Positions 51,257-60,269 of a DNA stretch of 64,000 nt are shown piece after piece. A program made the position numbers and the translations under genes. Source of the stretch: Meira nashicola (taxonomy: Eukaryota; Basidiomycota; Exobasidiomycetes; Exobasidiales; Brachybasidiaceae); NCBI GenBank assembly GCA_001600355.1, contig BCJU01000002.1, positions 1,612,001-1,676,000 on the forward strand, given 5' to 3'. Positions within the stretch are counted from its first letter, which is position 1, and every line of letters begins with the position of its first letter. The notes beneath the pieces were generated by a model. That model did not search any database, was not told where the DNA came from, and was given only the letters and a program-made list of their open reading frames with translations.

Positions 51257-54200
51257 ATGTTTGCAACAGACAAAAAGATCTCTAGTGACGGTCGTGCTCC
51301 TTTGACTCCGCCTAGAATGAACAACAGTTTACCTACTCCACCCACTTCGCATATCGAACTATCAAATTCAACACAACCGCCAAGAGGGACATTGACCAAT
51401 TCAGAACATCACATCCGCATCGGAGAATCATCATCTTCCTCTCCTCCTCAAACCGTTCACCATCCTTCTCAATCTCCCCCACCATCCAGTATGGGCAACG
51501 GAGGAGAAGATGCAGAAGCAAGTCCTTCTGTCGTTGCTCATCATCGGAAAGTGAAAAGAATCAGTTCAGGAGCTGCACCACAAACAGCAGATGGATCAGC
51601 TCAGACCGAGGATGTTTCTTTTCATGAAGAAAGAGGAAGGTCAAGACAACCTCGTCAAAACGGTGTGCATTCTCCATCAAGATCGCGGACGCCTTCTCCG
51701 ATTCTAGGGTCTATGGCTAATGGTATGGAGGGTCGTCTCTCTTTCAGTGCAGCCTTGGAACCAACTCCAGAGGAAGTTCGATCACTTTTGTACGGCGATG
51801 AGAATGAGGAAGATATAGCGAGACCTCGATCTGTTGGAAAGGAAGAGATAAATGGCCTGATGCAAAGCTTGGCAGGTATGGGACTTGATAATGTGGATGA
51901 GGATATGAGCAACTCAATCTCTCATGAAAGGCAATTGGCATCGATGGTGAAAAAACTCATCAAACATGCACAAAAGCAAGATGATTACATTGATCACAAT
52001 GAAGAAGCATTACACAATACAAGACTTCGTTCAATTGCCATGCTTTCATCTTTGCGAACATCATTTGCACATTCGTATGCAGCAGAATTTGAATTGAGAG
52101 CTCGCTTGGAAGCTGAATTGGATGGCGTAAAATTACAAGCACGCAAATTGAGCCAATTACTAAACAAAAGCGAAAGTCGAAATGAAGAATTGGACCGTGA
52201 GCGTGCCATGAGTGCAGAAGAGGAAATTCTATGGCAAGAAGAGATGAAAGATCATGCATCTGCATATGCTCGTCAACAAGCAGCAAGAGCAAAAGCTGCT
52301 CAAACAGTCCAAAGCACGCCAGTCAATACGAATGGGTCAATTGAAACACCAAAGAAAGACGCATCCACTTCATATGTCGATATTACCGCTGAAAATGCAG
52401 CAAGGCCTTCTTCCTCTGTTGTACATAGCACGCCTGCTACTGTTCTTGATGAGCCTTTTGAAGAACGAAAGGTGACATCTTCGGGAGGCAATCTTCCACA
52501 AAGTGTATCTGACAGCTCTTTGGCAGGATTAGGGATCTCATCTGCTGCTGGTCCATCTGTCACAATTGATGCTCAAAATGTTCCGGCAGGCTCACCTCTG
52601 TCAACAATCATCAAGGAACGTAATAAGCTAATGGCAGACAAGCGTTATCTCAAGAGCAGGATGCGTGATGCGGAAGCTCAACGTGATCGATTGGAATTGG
52701 AATTAAAAAGTTTGAGACCACTTTTGGTCCGTGGTGTACCATCGAAGAATACTGTTGCATCTCAACTTACAGCCACGCCCACTACTCCTGGCCGTTCACA
52801 AAAGCGTGATCGAAGCAAAAGAAGAAAGCAAGCGATGATGGGTGATGCAGAAGCGGAGCATCTCCTTCTAGCCGCACGTCGTTTGCAAAAGACAAGGTCA
52901 AATAAAGAAGCGGAAGAGAATGGAAGACCTACAACACCTCCTCCGGTTGCTTCATCATCGGCGAATCCTCTTGTTCCTAGAACACCTCGCACGCCAAAGA
53001 TTTCCTCAACACCGAAATCATCTGCAATGCTTGATTCTGTGACACAAAGTGGAGCATCTTCCAGAATGGCACCTGAGAGTGTCATTGCACCTAATGCTTC
53101 GCCTCTTGCAGGCCGTAACGGATCGGTTGGTCGATGGGGATCTCATCAACGTGTTGATAGCGCTCGTTCGATTGGTGGCATTGATGATCTTTTACAAGCT
53201 GCACAAACGGTGCTCACACCAGGCGAAAAGCTCCGACAACAACAGCTGGAGCAGGAGCAGCAAAGACAAAATGAGCTTCATGGTGAGGATGATGACATTG
53301 ATGCAGCCGATGTCACGGCTAGAAACGATACAATGGGAGATGAACGTTTCCCTATGCAAGATGGCAGATTTGCTCATCTGGACAGATCTCTGCAATCTTC
53401 CATCGACGAAAGTCCAAAGCGAAGGCGTGTATCGAGTGTAGCTTTGGAAGCGGATAGAAGACATTCTGCTATTTTGAGCTCGCCAGAGAAAGGTTCATTT
53501 TCTGCTCTTTCACGTCGTTTGCGAACCCATACAGAAGGAGCAGATCCACATACATCAGGAATGCCAAATGCAAGTCAAGCTTCTGCTTTGAGTGCATTAG
53601 ATTTGCTTGCTGATCAAGCTGCTGCTAGTCAACAACCTTCACAAAGCTCTGAACAATCACATTCCGGAGAAGGAGAGGCTTTCATAGGCGGAAGATCAGA
53701 CGAATCCGATGACGGAATGCACGTTGATCATGTCGGACCTAATGGAACACCTCATATGGGCAACCATTATTATCCACGAGGAGCATATGGCCACCCATAT
53801 GCACATCCACCCATGGGTCACGAGGCATATCGTTTGAATACTCAGCAGCCAGGCACGTATGCTTATGGACCGGGTGGATCTCCTGTTGCCATGACATCTT
53901 CGCAAGGATGGACATCGCAAAATATTCCTCCAGGCAGAAATGGAATTTATAGTCCACCTGCCGCACATCATGCAAGATTTGCATTGCAAAGTGGACCAAG
54001 AATAAGTTCAGGTTTTGTGACAAATATGCAAGATGGACCAAGACTGGCAAAAGCGAATCAGATGATGAATGCGAATATGATGAACGATGCAGGATATAGT
54101 GATGATGAAAGTACAGGTACACAACGTACACCTCAAAAAGGAGGTAATACCAGCCCGGATAAACGATTACCATATGTTCGTTGGTCAGAAGATGAAGATC

Positions 54201-54370
54201 AACGATTGAGAAGGGCCATCAAAGAATTTGGGCAAAGATGGGAATCAGTAGCTCGTGTGGTGGGATCACGAACATACCATCAATGTCGTCAACGATATTT
54301 GCTCATGCGTCGCAAGGAGGCTGCGGCTAAAGAAGGTCATAATGGCTCCGGAGATGATTTGAGGGCATGA
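51257..54370 (+). CDS. Single-Myb-domain protein with coiled coil
   Basis: The intronless gene encodes 1037 residues. At the extreme C-terminus (about residues 973-1020) lies one Myb/SANT repeat: VRWSEDEDQRLRRAIKEFG, QRWESVARVVG and RTYHQCRQRYLLMRR, with regularly spaced Trp as in DNA-binding Myb repeats. Around residues 235-345 a long helical, probably coiled-coil region contains ARLEAELDGVKLQARKLSQL and RNEELDRERAM. The rest is disordered and rich in Ser, Pro and Gln, with many TPP/SP sites. A nuclear DNA- or chromatin-binding role is likely, but no orthologue is recognised. The open frame begins one codon earlier at TTG; the ATG at 51257 is used. The last 39 bp, stop included, are duplicated immediately downstream. 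Confidence 0.78.
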   Translation: MFATDKKISSDGRAPLTPPRMNNSLPTPPTSHIELSNSTQPPRGTLTNSEHHIRIGESSSSSPPQTVHHPSQSPPPSSMGNGGEDAEASPSVVAHHRKVKRISSGAAPQTADGSAQTEDVSFHEERGRSRQPRQNGVHSPSRSRTPSPILGSMANGMEGRLSFSAALEPTPEEVRSLLYGDENEEDIARPRSVGKEEINGLMQSLAGMGLDNVDEDMSNSISHERQLASMVKKLIKHAQKQDDYIDHNEEALHNTRLRSIAMLSSLRTSFAHSYAAEFELRARLEAELDGVKLQARKLSQLLNKSESRNEELDRERAMSAEEEILWQEEMKDHASAYARQQAARAKAAQTVQSTPVNTNGSIETPKKDASTSYVDITAENAARPSSSVVHSTPATVLDEPFEERKVTSSGGNLPQSVSDSSLAGLGISSAAGPSVTIDAQNVPAGSPLSTIIKERNKLMADKRYLKSRMRDAEAQRDRLELELKSLRPLLVRGVPSKNTVASQLTATPTTPGRSQKRDRSKRRKQAMMGDAEAEHLLLAARRLQKTRSNKEAEENGRPTTPPPVASSSANPLVPRTPRTPKISSTPKSSAMLDSVTQSGASSRMAPESVIAPNASPLAGRNGSVGRWGSHQRVDSARSIGGIDDLLQAAQTVLTPGEKLRQQQLEQEQQRQNELHGEDDDIDAADVTARNDTMGDERFPMQDGRFAHLDRSLQSSIDESPKRRRVSSVALEADRRHSAILSSPEKGSFSALSRRLRTHTEGADPHTSGMPNASQASALSALDLLADQAAASQQPSQSSEQSHSGEGEAFIGGRSDESDDGMHVDHVGPNGTPHMGNHYYPRGAYGHPYAHPPMGHEAYRLNTQQPGTYAYGPGGSPVAMTSSQGWTSQNIPPGRNGIYSPPAAHHARFALQSGPRISSGFVTNMQDGPRLAKANQMMNANMMNDAGYSDDESTGTQRTPQKGGNTSPDKRLPYVRWSEDEDQRLRRAIKEFGQRWESVARVVGSRTYHQCRQRYLLMRRKEAAAKEGHNGSGDDLRA

Positions 54371-54409
54371 GAAGGTGGCAATGGTCCCGGAGGTGATTTG
54401 TGGGCATGA
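54332..54409 (+). repeat. Tandem duplication of the final 39 bp of the Myb gene, stop codon included
   Basis: 54332-54370 (ending in the stop TGA) and 54371-54409 match at 32 of 39 positions and abut directly. The second copy keeps the frame and also ends in TGA, so reading through the first stop would add a 12-residue near-copy of the tail. Confidence 0.85.
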
Positions 54410-54645
54410 TAATTTATTTGCGTTTTCTTATTAAATTTTTGTCGGATTGCTATAGCTGGAAGGATTGCTTGCTTATACGAAGGGCATCTCGCTCAACATT
54501 GATTTATTTTTCTGATATTTTTGCCCCAAGCTCATTTCTATGCTTGAGCTTCTAATTCTTATATGATCACCACCACCACTATTTATGGATGGATTCAACA
54601 ACAATGTATTACAATGCCAATATGAATTGATGTATAAAAAAATTC

Positions 54646-55836
54646 TCATACACCTTCAGCGCCGCTTATCAGTTCTTGTCCTCGTACACCTTTAGTGAAT
54701 TTGACAACCTTTTTGGCAAAGATGTGGAAGGCTCTGCTAGAAGGGTGAAGTGCGTTTGCCCATAAATATTTTCCAGGATTGGTACAATCATTGCATCCTT
54801 GATTTACGTTTGTGAAACCGTATTGACTTGGATGATCATAAAATGATTTGAATAAATCGTAAGCTGGAAAGATTTCAATTGAAGATTTATCATTCCATTT
54901 TTGAGTAAGTTGTTTAAAGAGTTTTGATTGTTGTTCATTATTCGTATTGACAACAGAAGATGTATTTTGTGTTTTTGCAAGTTGAGGACAATCTTGTAAA
55001 TTTATATTTTGAATCATTAAAAAGTGTTTAAAACCTAAATTATGTAACGTGTTTAATTTTGAAGAAAGACAATTTGTTTCTTTTGCAACACTTCCTGTTC
55101 CGTTTACGATATAAGTTACATCATTCGTTCCGATAAACATGATTAAAAGAGTACTTTTGGCTGGTGAATAAATTTGTCCTGAAGAAGGTTTTGTGTTATA
55201 ATGAGTTTGATATAACTTTGTTTGTTGACCGATATCGGGAACCGTTCTTGGAAAAATTGAATTATCACAAACGGCGCCACTATGGAAAAAGAAGTATCAT
55301 TTTAGTCTAGCACTACTTTTTAATAAAATATGATTATACTCACCTTTGTGCTAAATTAACGATATTCCATTGAGTTGGATTGATTGGATCACCGCCTGGA
55401 GGACTACCAATTTTCTCTTTTTGACCTTGATCGATTCTAATCCATTCTGGCCAAGAACGACCTTGATCTGCTCTTCCGATTGGTTGAGGAGGGCAAGTTG
55501 GGAAAGGATATTTTGGATCGCCGCCTGTTGCGTTATAATTTTGCAAATAAACATTGCAACTGTCTATAGAATGGAATAGAATAGGATATTCAGCATTAGT
55601 GAAAATATCCATATATATCTTTTTCAGTCAAATAAGAACCTACCCGAATAACTATCTCCCATTACGATCACATCTGTGATTGAACTTTGAGGCATAGGAT
55701 GAGGATGAGGATGCTTTCCATGGTCAGGTGCTGGAGGAGGAGGAGGGCTTCTTTCCACAATAATTGCCGCTTCGACAAAAGTGGTAGCCATTAAGGTGCC
55801 CAGGACAATAAATTTCAAAGACGATGAAAAGTACAT
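54646..55836 (-). CDS. Secreted SGNH/GDSL esterase (CE16-like)
   Basis: Three exons (55644-55836, 55344-55563, 54646-55279), with introns of 80 nt (GTAGGT donor) and 64 nt (GTGAGT donor), encode 348 residues. A signal peptide covers about residues 1-24 (MYFSSSLKFIVLGTLMATTF). Block I is VMGDSYSD with nucleophile Ser62, the Asp being restored by the first splice. NLAQSGAVCDN follows the second splice, FIGTNDV is block III, and NALHPSSRAF is block V with the catalytic His. Related CE16 enzymes are acetylesterases acting on plant polysaccharide fragments. The D-x-x-H of block V reads N-A-L-H here, so the acidic residue is lost. A His/Pro-rich linker follows the signal peptide. Substrate unknown. 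Confidence 0.82.
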
Positions 55837-56334
55837 TTTGATGGAATAATGAGGGAACATTAGAAAGAATATGAAAAGAACATGATTTATATCTCTTTCT
55901 TAATTAATACTTGTTCGGGAACCGTGCGAAAAGGTAACAAAAGGGCAAATAAAATTACGAATTCCCCCTCATTGACTGAGCATAATTAGGCTTATTCATA
56001 TAAATCGGACTAAAAGGTGGAGTAGTAGTGTACTTAACAAAGGAACATATGCACAGAAGTTATTGAGGTACATACATTGAAACTAAGGGTCGACCGGCAA
56101 CTTGATTTAGTGGGGTGCATAGGCTTCTTTTATAGTTTGTTTGTTTGCTGGACTCAAACCTACCGCCCGAATTTTGTATATTTTTGATGTTCAGGCTAAA
56201 ATAGATTATTTTTAGGTAAAATTCACGCTAATAAAAATCAATCATCATTAATGTGGGGGAATTATTGTTTACCATGTGGTTCAATTCATTAAGCATTAGA
56301 GAATATATTAAGATAAAGTCCATAAAGATAACTG
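55837..56334. other. Intergenic region, SGNH esterase promoter
   Basis: 498 bp, AT-rich, between two minus-strand secreted-enzyme genes. Nothing beyond the expected promoter and 3' flank is recognised. Confidence 0.3.
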
Positions 56335-58440
56335 TCAATAAACACAAGTGAAAGCTTGATATCCATCCTCGCCATTAGCATTTTCGCCTGCCTTATAAAC
56401 CGCTTTGGCAGGATAAGGACACAATAAACGAGAAAATACTACACCAAAATTATAATTCTGCTTATTTTCGGCAAGTAAATGTTCGGGATCAGTTGAATTT
56501 GTAGTTGTCGAATAAATAACAGCAGTAGTATTTGTTCCATAACGAAGTCCAATCTGACCGTTTGGCTCAATTCCCTTTTCAACCCAAGCAATTAATGCTA
56601 AAGTGATATCATAACCTGATTCAAATTCATACGGCCTTTGACCATCATCATTTTGTTGAGGAGCTCCAAAATTTACAGGTCCTATGCCATTACGAGAATG
56701 TTTCATTCCAAATATTTCGTATAGCTTGATTGCTGAAGTGGTAGATCTTCCTAAAGCTGCTGAAGTTGTTGCTTGAACTTGGTTAAAATAATCAACTGTT
56801 GCTTGTGGACTGACGGTTAAATCGTATGAACCTTGATACATAATTAATTTACCACCTGCACCGACAAACGCACTTAAATCCGTTTTAGCTGCATTCACGC
56901 CACCTGGATCTGCTTTGATTCCTGCTTCAAGGTCAGAATAACGAATATCGGTGAATGGATTAAACGAATTATTCAAAGCATGTTTCCTTAACACTACCAA
57001 TTGATGCCAACCGCTTGCTTTCGGGTTCGAAGGATTTAAGTTAGAAGCAGATTCTTCCAAACCAGGCCAATAAGCTGGATAGACTAATTGACCATCAATA
57101 TATGTTGCATTGTATAATTGATAAACTGCATTAATTTGTGTTTGATTTAAGCATGTCGTAGCGGATTGACCATATTTCGTATTTGTGCCGCAGAGTAATT
57201 CTGCTTCTAATTTTGGTTTACAGAGTGTAGGTGCAGAAATGATACCGTCTTGCAAACCGTCAAGAGCATCACATTGACGGGTTACCACATCCTTTACAGG
57301 TCCGTATAAAGCACTTTTTGAAAAATATCCTTCTCCAATGAATGATTTGTTATGAAGAGAGGATGTTTTTATTTGACCCAAATTGAGATTCATAAACCTG
57401 TTCGCCGGAGCACCAGTAATAATACCATGAAAATCATTCGGATAAACTTGTGCAGCCGATAAACCTCTCGCGCCGCCCACACTAGTACCTGCATAATATC
57501 GATAAACACGATTACTATCTCTTGGGTTACGAACAGCTTGAAAACAATCTTTACCGTAATATTGATCTACTACACTTTCTGCAATGAGAGTTGTCAAATG
57601 ACTTGCCCTTGAAGCGAAATCGGTTAATGTATCTTCAAATCCATTTAAAACCCATGTTACTGCATTTTGATCGGAAAAGTGTCCAAGATTTGAGCCAGCA
57701 ACGGCAAACATATATCTACCCATATAATTCTTCATTGTCACAAATGGAACGAAACCTAATTGACCTGAATTTCCTAAAACGGCAATTCTACCATTCCAAC
57801 CAGGAGAAATGCCAAGTACCTCATCACCCGAAAGCGATTGAACTTGCGAAGACCAACTGCGTTTTTTCCAAATGGATAAGAAACTTGATAAAAAGTATGT
57901 ACTTGCAGTATTCTCGGGTGTTGCAAAGGGAATGAATGGATTGGAAGCAAGAGGAAGCCAAACTTCACCTAAAACTGACGTATTTAAGCTTGTGATCACT
58001 GTTGCGACAAATCTACAAAATGCAGGCATTCCACCTTTTTCTCCATTTTGTGAAGCACGATTGTTGAAACGTCCATAACCTGATTGTGATTTTATATTTA
58101 AATCAGGTCCAGCATCCTCTAAAATCTTTTCAACATTAACGCCTGCGGGTATTGTTCAGTTAGGATAAGATTTGGTTAAATATTCGATAGAAGCACTTGA
58201 ACCTTCGGGAAAATATTGTGTAAATGTGTTGTTTATCGTCACTCCTGAAGGAGGTTGAAAAGATTTGGAAAGTTGAACGCAATGAGATTCTGCTACGGTT
58301 CCTGCTATAAAAGTTTCACCACCTTTACCAAAAAAGTTCGAGAGAGTGGCTTTTTCCGTCTCAGTGAGCATCGGTTTGCTAATAGCGGGCTCAACACTTA
58401 ATGCAAGAACTACAAACAAGATAAGAAAACGAGTGCGCAT
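56335..58440 (-). CDS. Secreted tannase/feruloyl esterase family protein, frame interrupted by one TGA
   Basis: Two open stretches in the same frame (58159-58440 and 56335-58155) are separated only by a TGA at 58156-58158; together they span about 701 codons. The N-terminus has a signal peptide (MRTRFLILFVVLALSVEPAI). MPAFCRFVATV, VWLP, WNGRIAVLGNSGQ, FAVAGSNLGHFS and YYGKDCFQAVRNPRDSNRVY follow the tannase/feruloyl esterase pattern. The nucleophile elbow reads AGTSVGGARGLSAA and the catalytic His lies in MKHSRNGIG; the Asp is probably in GSYDLTV. The usual CS and HC cysteines beside Ser and His are Thr and Ser. The TGA is either a true nonsense change or lies in a 54-60-nt intron with a weak donor (GTTCAA or GTGCTT) ending at the CAG at 58143. 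Confidence 0.75.
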
Positions 58441-59219
58441 TGTGTAAAGGAGTGTGGTTGAAGGTGGTGATCGGAATGAGAAGGGGGGATTATGTTGTTC
58501 AGGAGAACTTGGAGGATAGAATGGGTAGAGTTCATATACTCCTCAGATATCGTTTATCCATGCTTAATGAAAGTGAGAGGACGGCTACCGTTTTCTTGGC
58601 AATTTTTGGTCGGGATACCGTTTGTCGAATCTTGCTGCCCTTCTGCTCAAATTCCTTCTCCTTAACAAATAATCTTACATCATAGGATAACACCATTTGA
58701 TGTTCTATGCATAATTTCAAATAGCCCATATGAACATATCTCAAGCGGATTAACATTTACCCTAAGCGGCACGCTACAGATGGATGATAAATCTCGAAGG
58801 TAATACGGCGCCGTTCGAAGACTAATCTCACCGTCATGATTTCAAAACTGCTGCTCCCTTTGCATATTGCTAGTAGTGGTAGTCAGGGTCGAATTTTTTG
58901 GGTTAGATGTCTGAAAAATTTGTTGCCCAACAGAGAAAGTTGAAAATATATGATGAGTGTCGCTATCAAGAAAGAGAGAAAGAGCATACATTCATGCCCA
59001 GCTCTCTACGCCCAGTGTCCTTTTTGCTAACATATCACGTGTATAAAATGCACAAGCAAGCCTGGGGCGCGTAGACTATACTGTTGTTAATAGGCTCTTG
59101 CTTGTTGGCCAATAATCAACCGGATCTTCGCGTCATACTTTAGACTGTAATTGTGCATATGCTAAATCGCAACTAGAAGTTCTTGCACTGATTGCTGCCA
59201 TCACCACCACATCATCACA
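58441..59219. promoter_or_regulatory. Divergent region, tannase-family gene / NDUFA8
   Basis: 779 bp. Close to NDUFA8 are CACGTG at 59036-59041 and AAAATGCAC at 59045-59053, three bases apart. A 35-bp element shared with the 41.2-kb region is at 58883-58917. No gene is recognised. Confidence 0.45.
58883..58917 (+). repeat. Copy B of a 35-bp dispersed intergenic element
   Basis: This copy matches 41192-41226 at 28 of 35 positions, differing only by transitions. It lies about 300 bp upstream of NDUFA8. Confidence 0.45.
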
Positions 59220-59760
59220 ATGGCAACTCATCGAGACGTTCGTTTTCCCTCTACGCCATACGTTGAACCTACTCCTCTAACGGGAGAAGCAGGAAAAGTT
59301 CAAGAATTAGGTGTAAGTTCAGCACCATTAAAAAGTGCAAGTTTCTTTTTAGGTGAACATTGTCAAAAGTATAATGAAGATTTTATGCTTTGCAAAAATG
59401 AAGATCGTAATCCAGAACATTGTTTAAAAGAAGGAAGGAGGGTAACAAGATGTGCACAAGATTTGATTAAAAGATTAGGTGAATCATGCGGAAAAGAATG
59501 GGAAGATCATTGGCAATGTCTAGAGATGAACAATCAAGAATTTTATCCTTGTCGTAAACCTGAGAGTGGGTATTGATGCACGTTTTGACAAGTAATGATG
59601 ATTATATGCTGACAAACCTTTATTTGCTTTTTTTTCAGGAACCCTAAATCAATGCGTGTTTGACAAGTTAAAGTTGGCAAAAAAGATTCCTGGCTCTCCT
59701 GAAGGACAACCACAAGTGCACGAGAAAAAGAAGCCAGTCTTTCGCGGACCGCAAACATAG
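59220..59760 (+). CDS. NDUFA8: Respiratory complex I subunit NDUFA8 (19-kDa, twin CHCH)
   Basis: Exons 59220-59565 and 59639-59760 are joined across a 73-nt phase-1 intron (GTGGGT donor, GCTGAC branch, TTCAG acceptor) and encode 155 residues. NDUFA8/NUXM is a Cys-rich accessory subunit on the intermembrane-space face of complex I. Cysteine pairs appear as EHCQKYNEDFMLC, EHCLKEGRRVTRC, ESCGKEWEDHWQC and FYPCRKPERTLNQCVF. The last one is completed only across the splice, which confirms the intron. The tail GSPEGQPQVHEKKKPVFRGP matches homologues. Reading through the donor would end after SGY and lose 40 residues. Its presence shows a proton-pumping complex I. Confidence 0.93.
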
Positions 59761-60269
59761 AGCACGACAAGGAAAAGGAGAGAGGAGCTGTGACAGAATG
59801 TATCATTGGCTTTTTACTACTGTTCGATGACAATGATATATTGAAAGCAACAAAAGGTAATTGCGATTTAGACAATTCTCGGGCGCGGAATGCCGTGCTA
59901 GGTAAGATTAGGAGTGATGAAGGGAATTCACACATAGTGTCCGCTCGCCCCGAGGAGAAAGACTCATTAATTCTATCGAAGGATAGGAGCCGCAATATGA
60001 AAGGTATCTCCTATGTGCTACGTTTGAGGAGTGTTGTGTGGGTGAAATGATTAGGAGAACGGCTCCGCTTGCGTTTGCTGAAATTATCAATGAAATGGCC
60101 GCATCGATGATTCTTATCCTCGCCGTCTTCCTGCAGCTTTCTCATTTGCTTTCGAATATAAATTCATCACGAAAAGTTACTCCTCGGCATTTTTGGACTG
60201 GATTGTGAGCCTTTAAAATCTGATACGCTTTTCTCTTCCCTTTTCTCTTCTACACAACCAACATCAACC
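59761..60269. other. Intergenic region upstream of the GH47 gene
   Basis: 509 bp. The last 60 bp before the ATG are C/T-rich with short TTTTCTCTTC blocks, as in expressed fungal genes. A possible TATA-like ATATAAA lies near 60157. An 86-codon open frame here has no family-like character. Confidence 0.3.

Noticed and set aside
58143..58242. 100-nt intron in the tannase-family gene using the GTGACG donor at 58242
   Set aside because: It is the longest candidate, but the join shifts the frame and hits a stop within eight codons.
59566..59638. snoRNA in the NDUFA8 intron (AATGATGATT)
   Set aside because: The intron is only 73 nt and the sole CTGA is the branch-point GCTGAC; no second box or stem.
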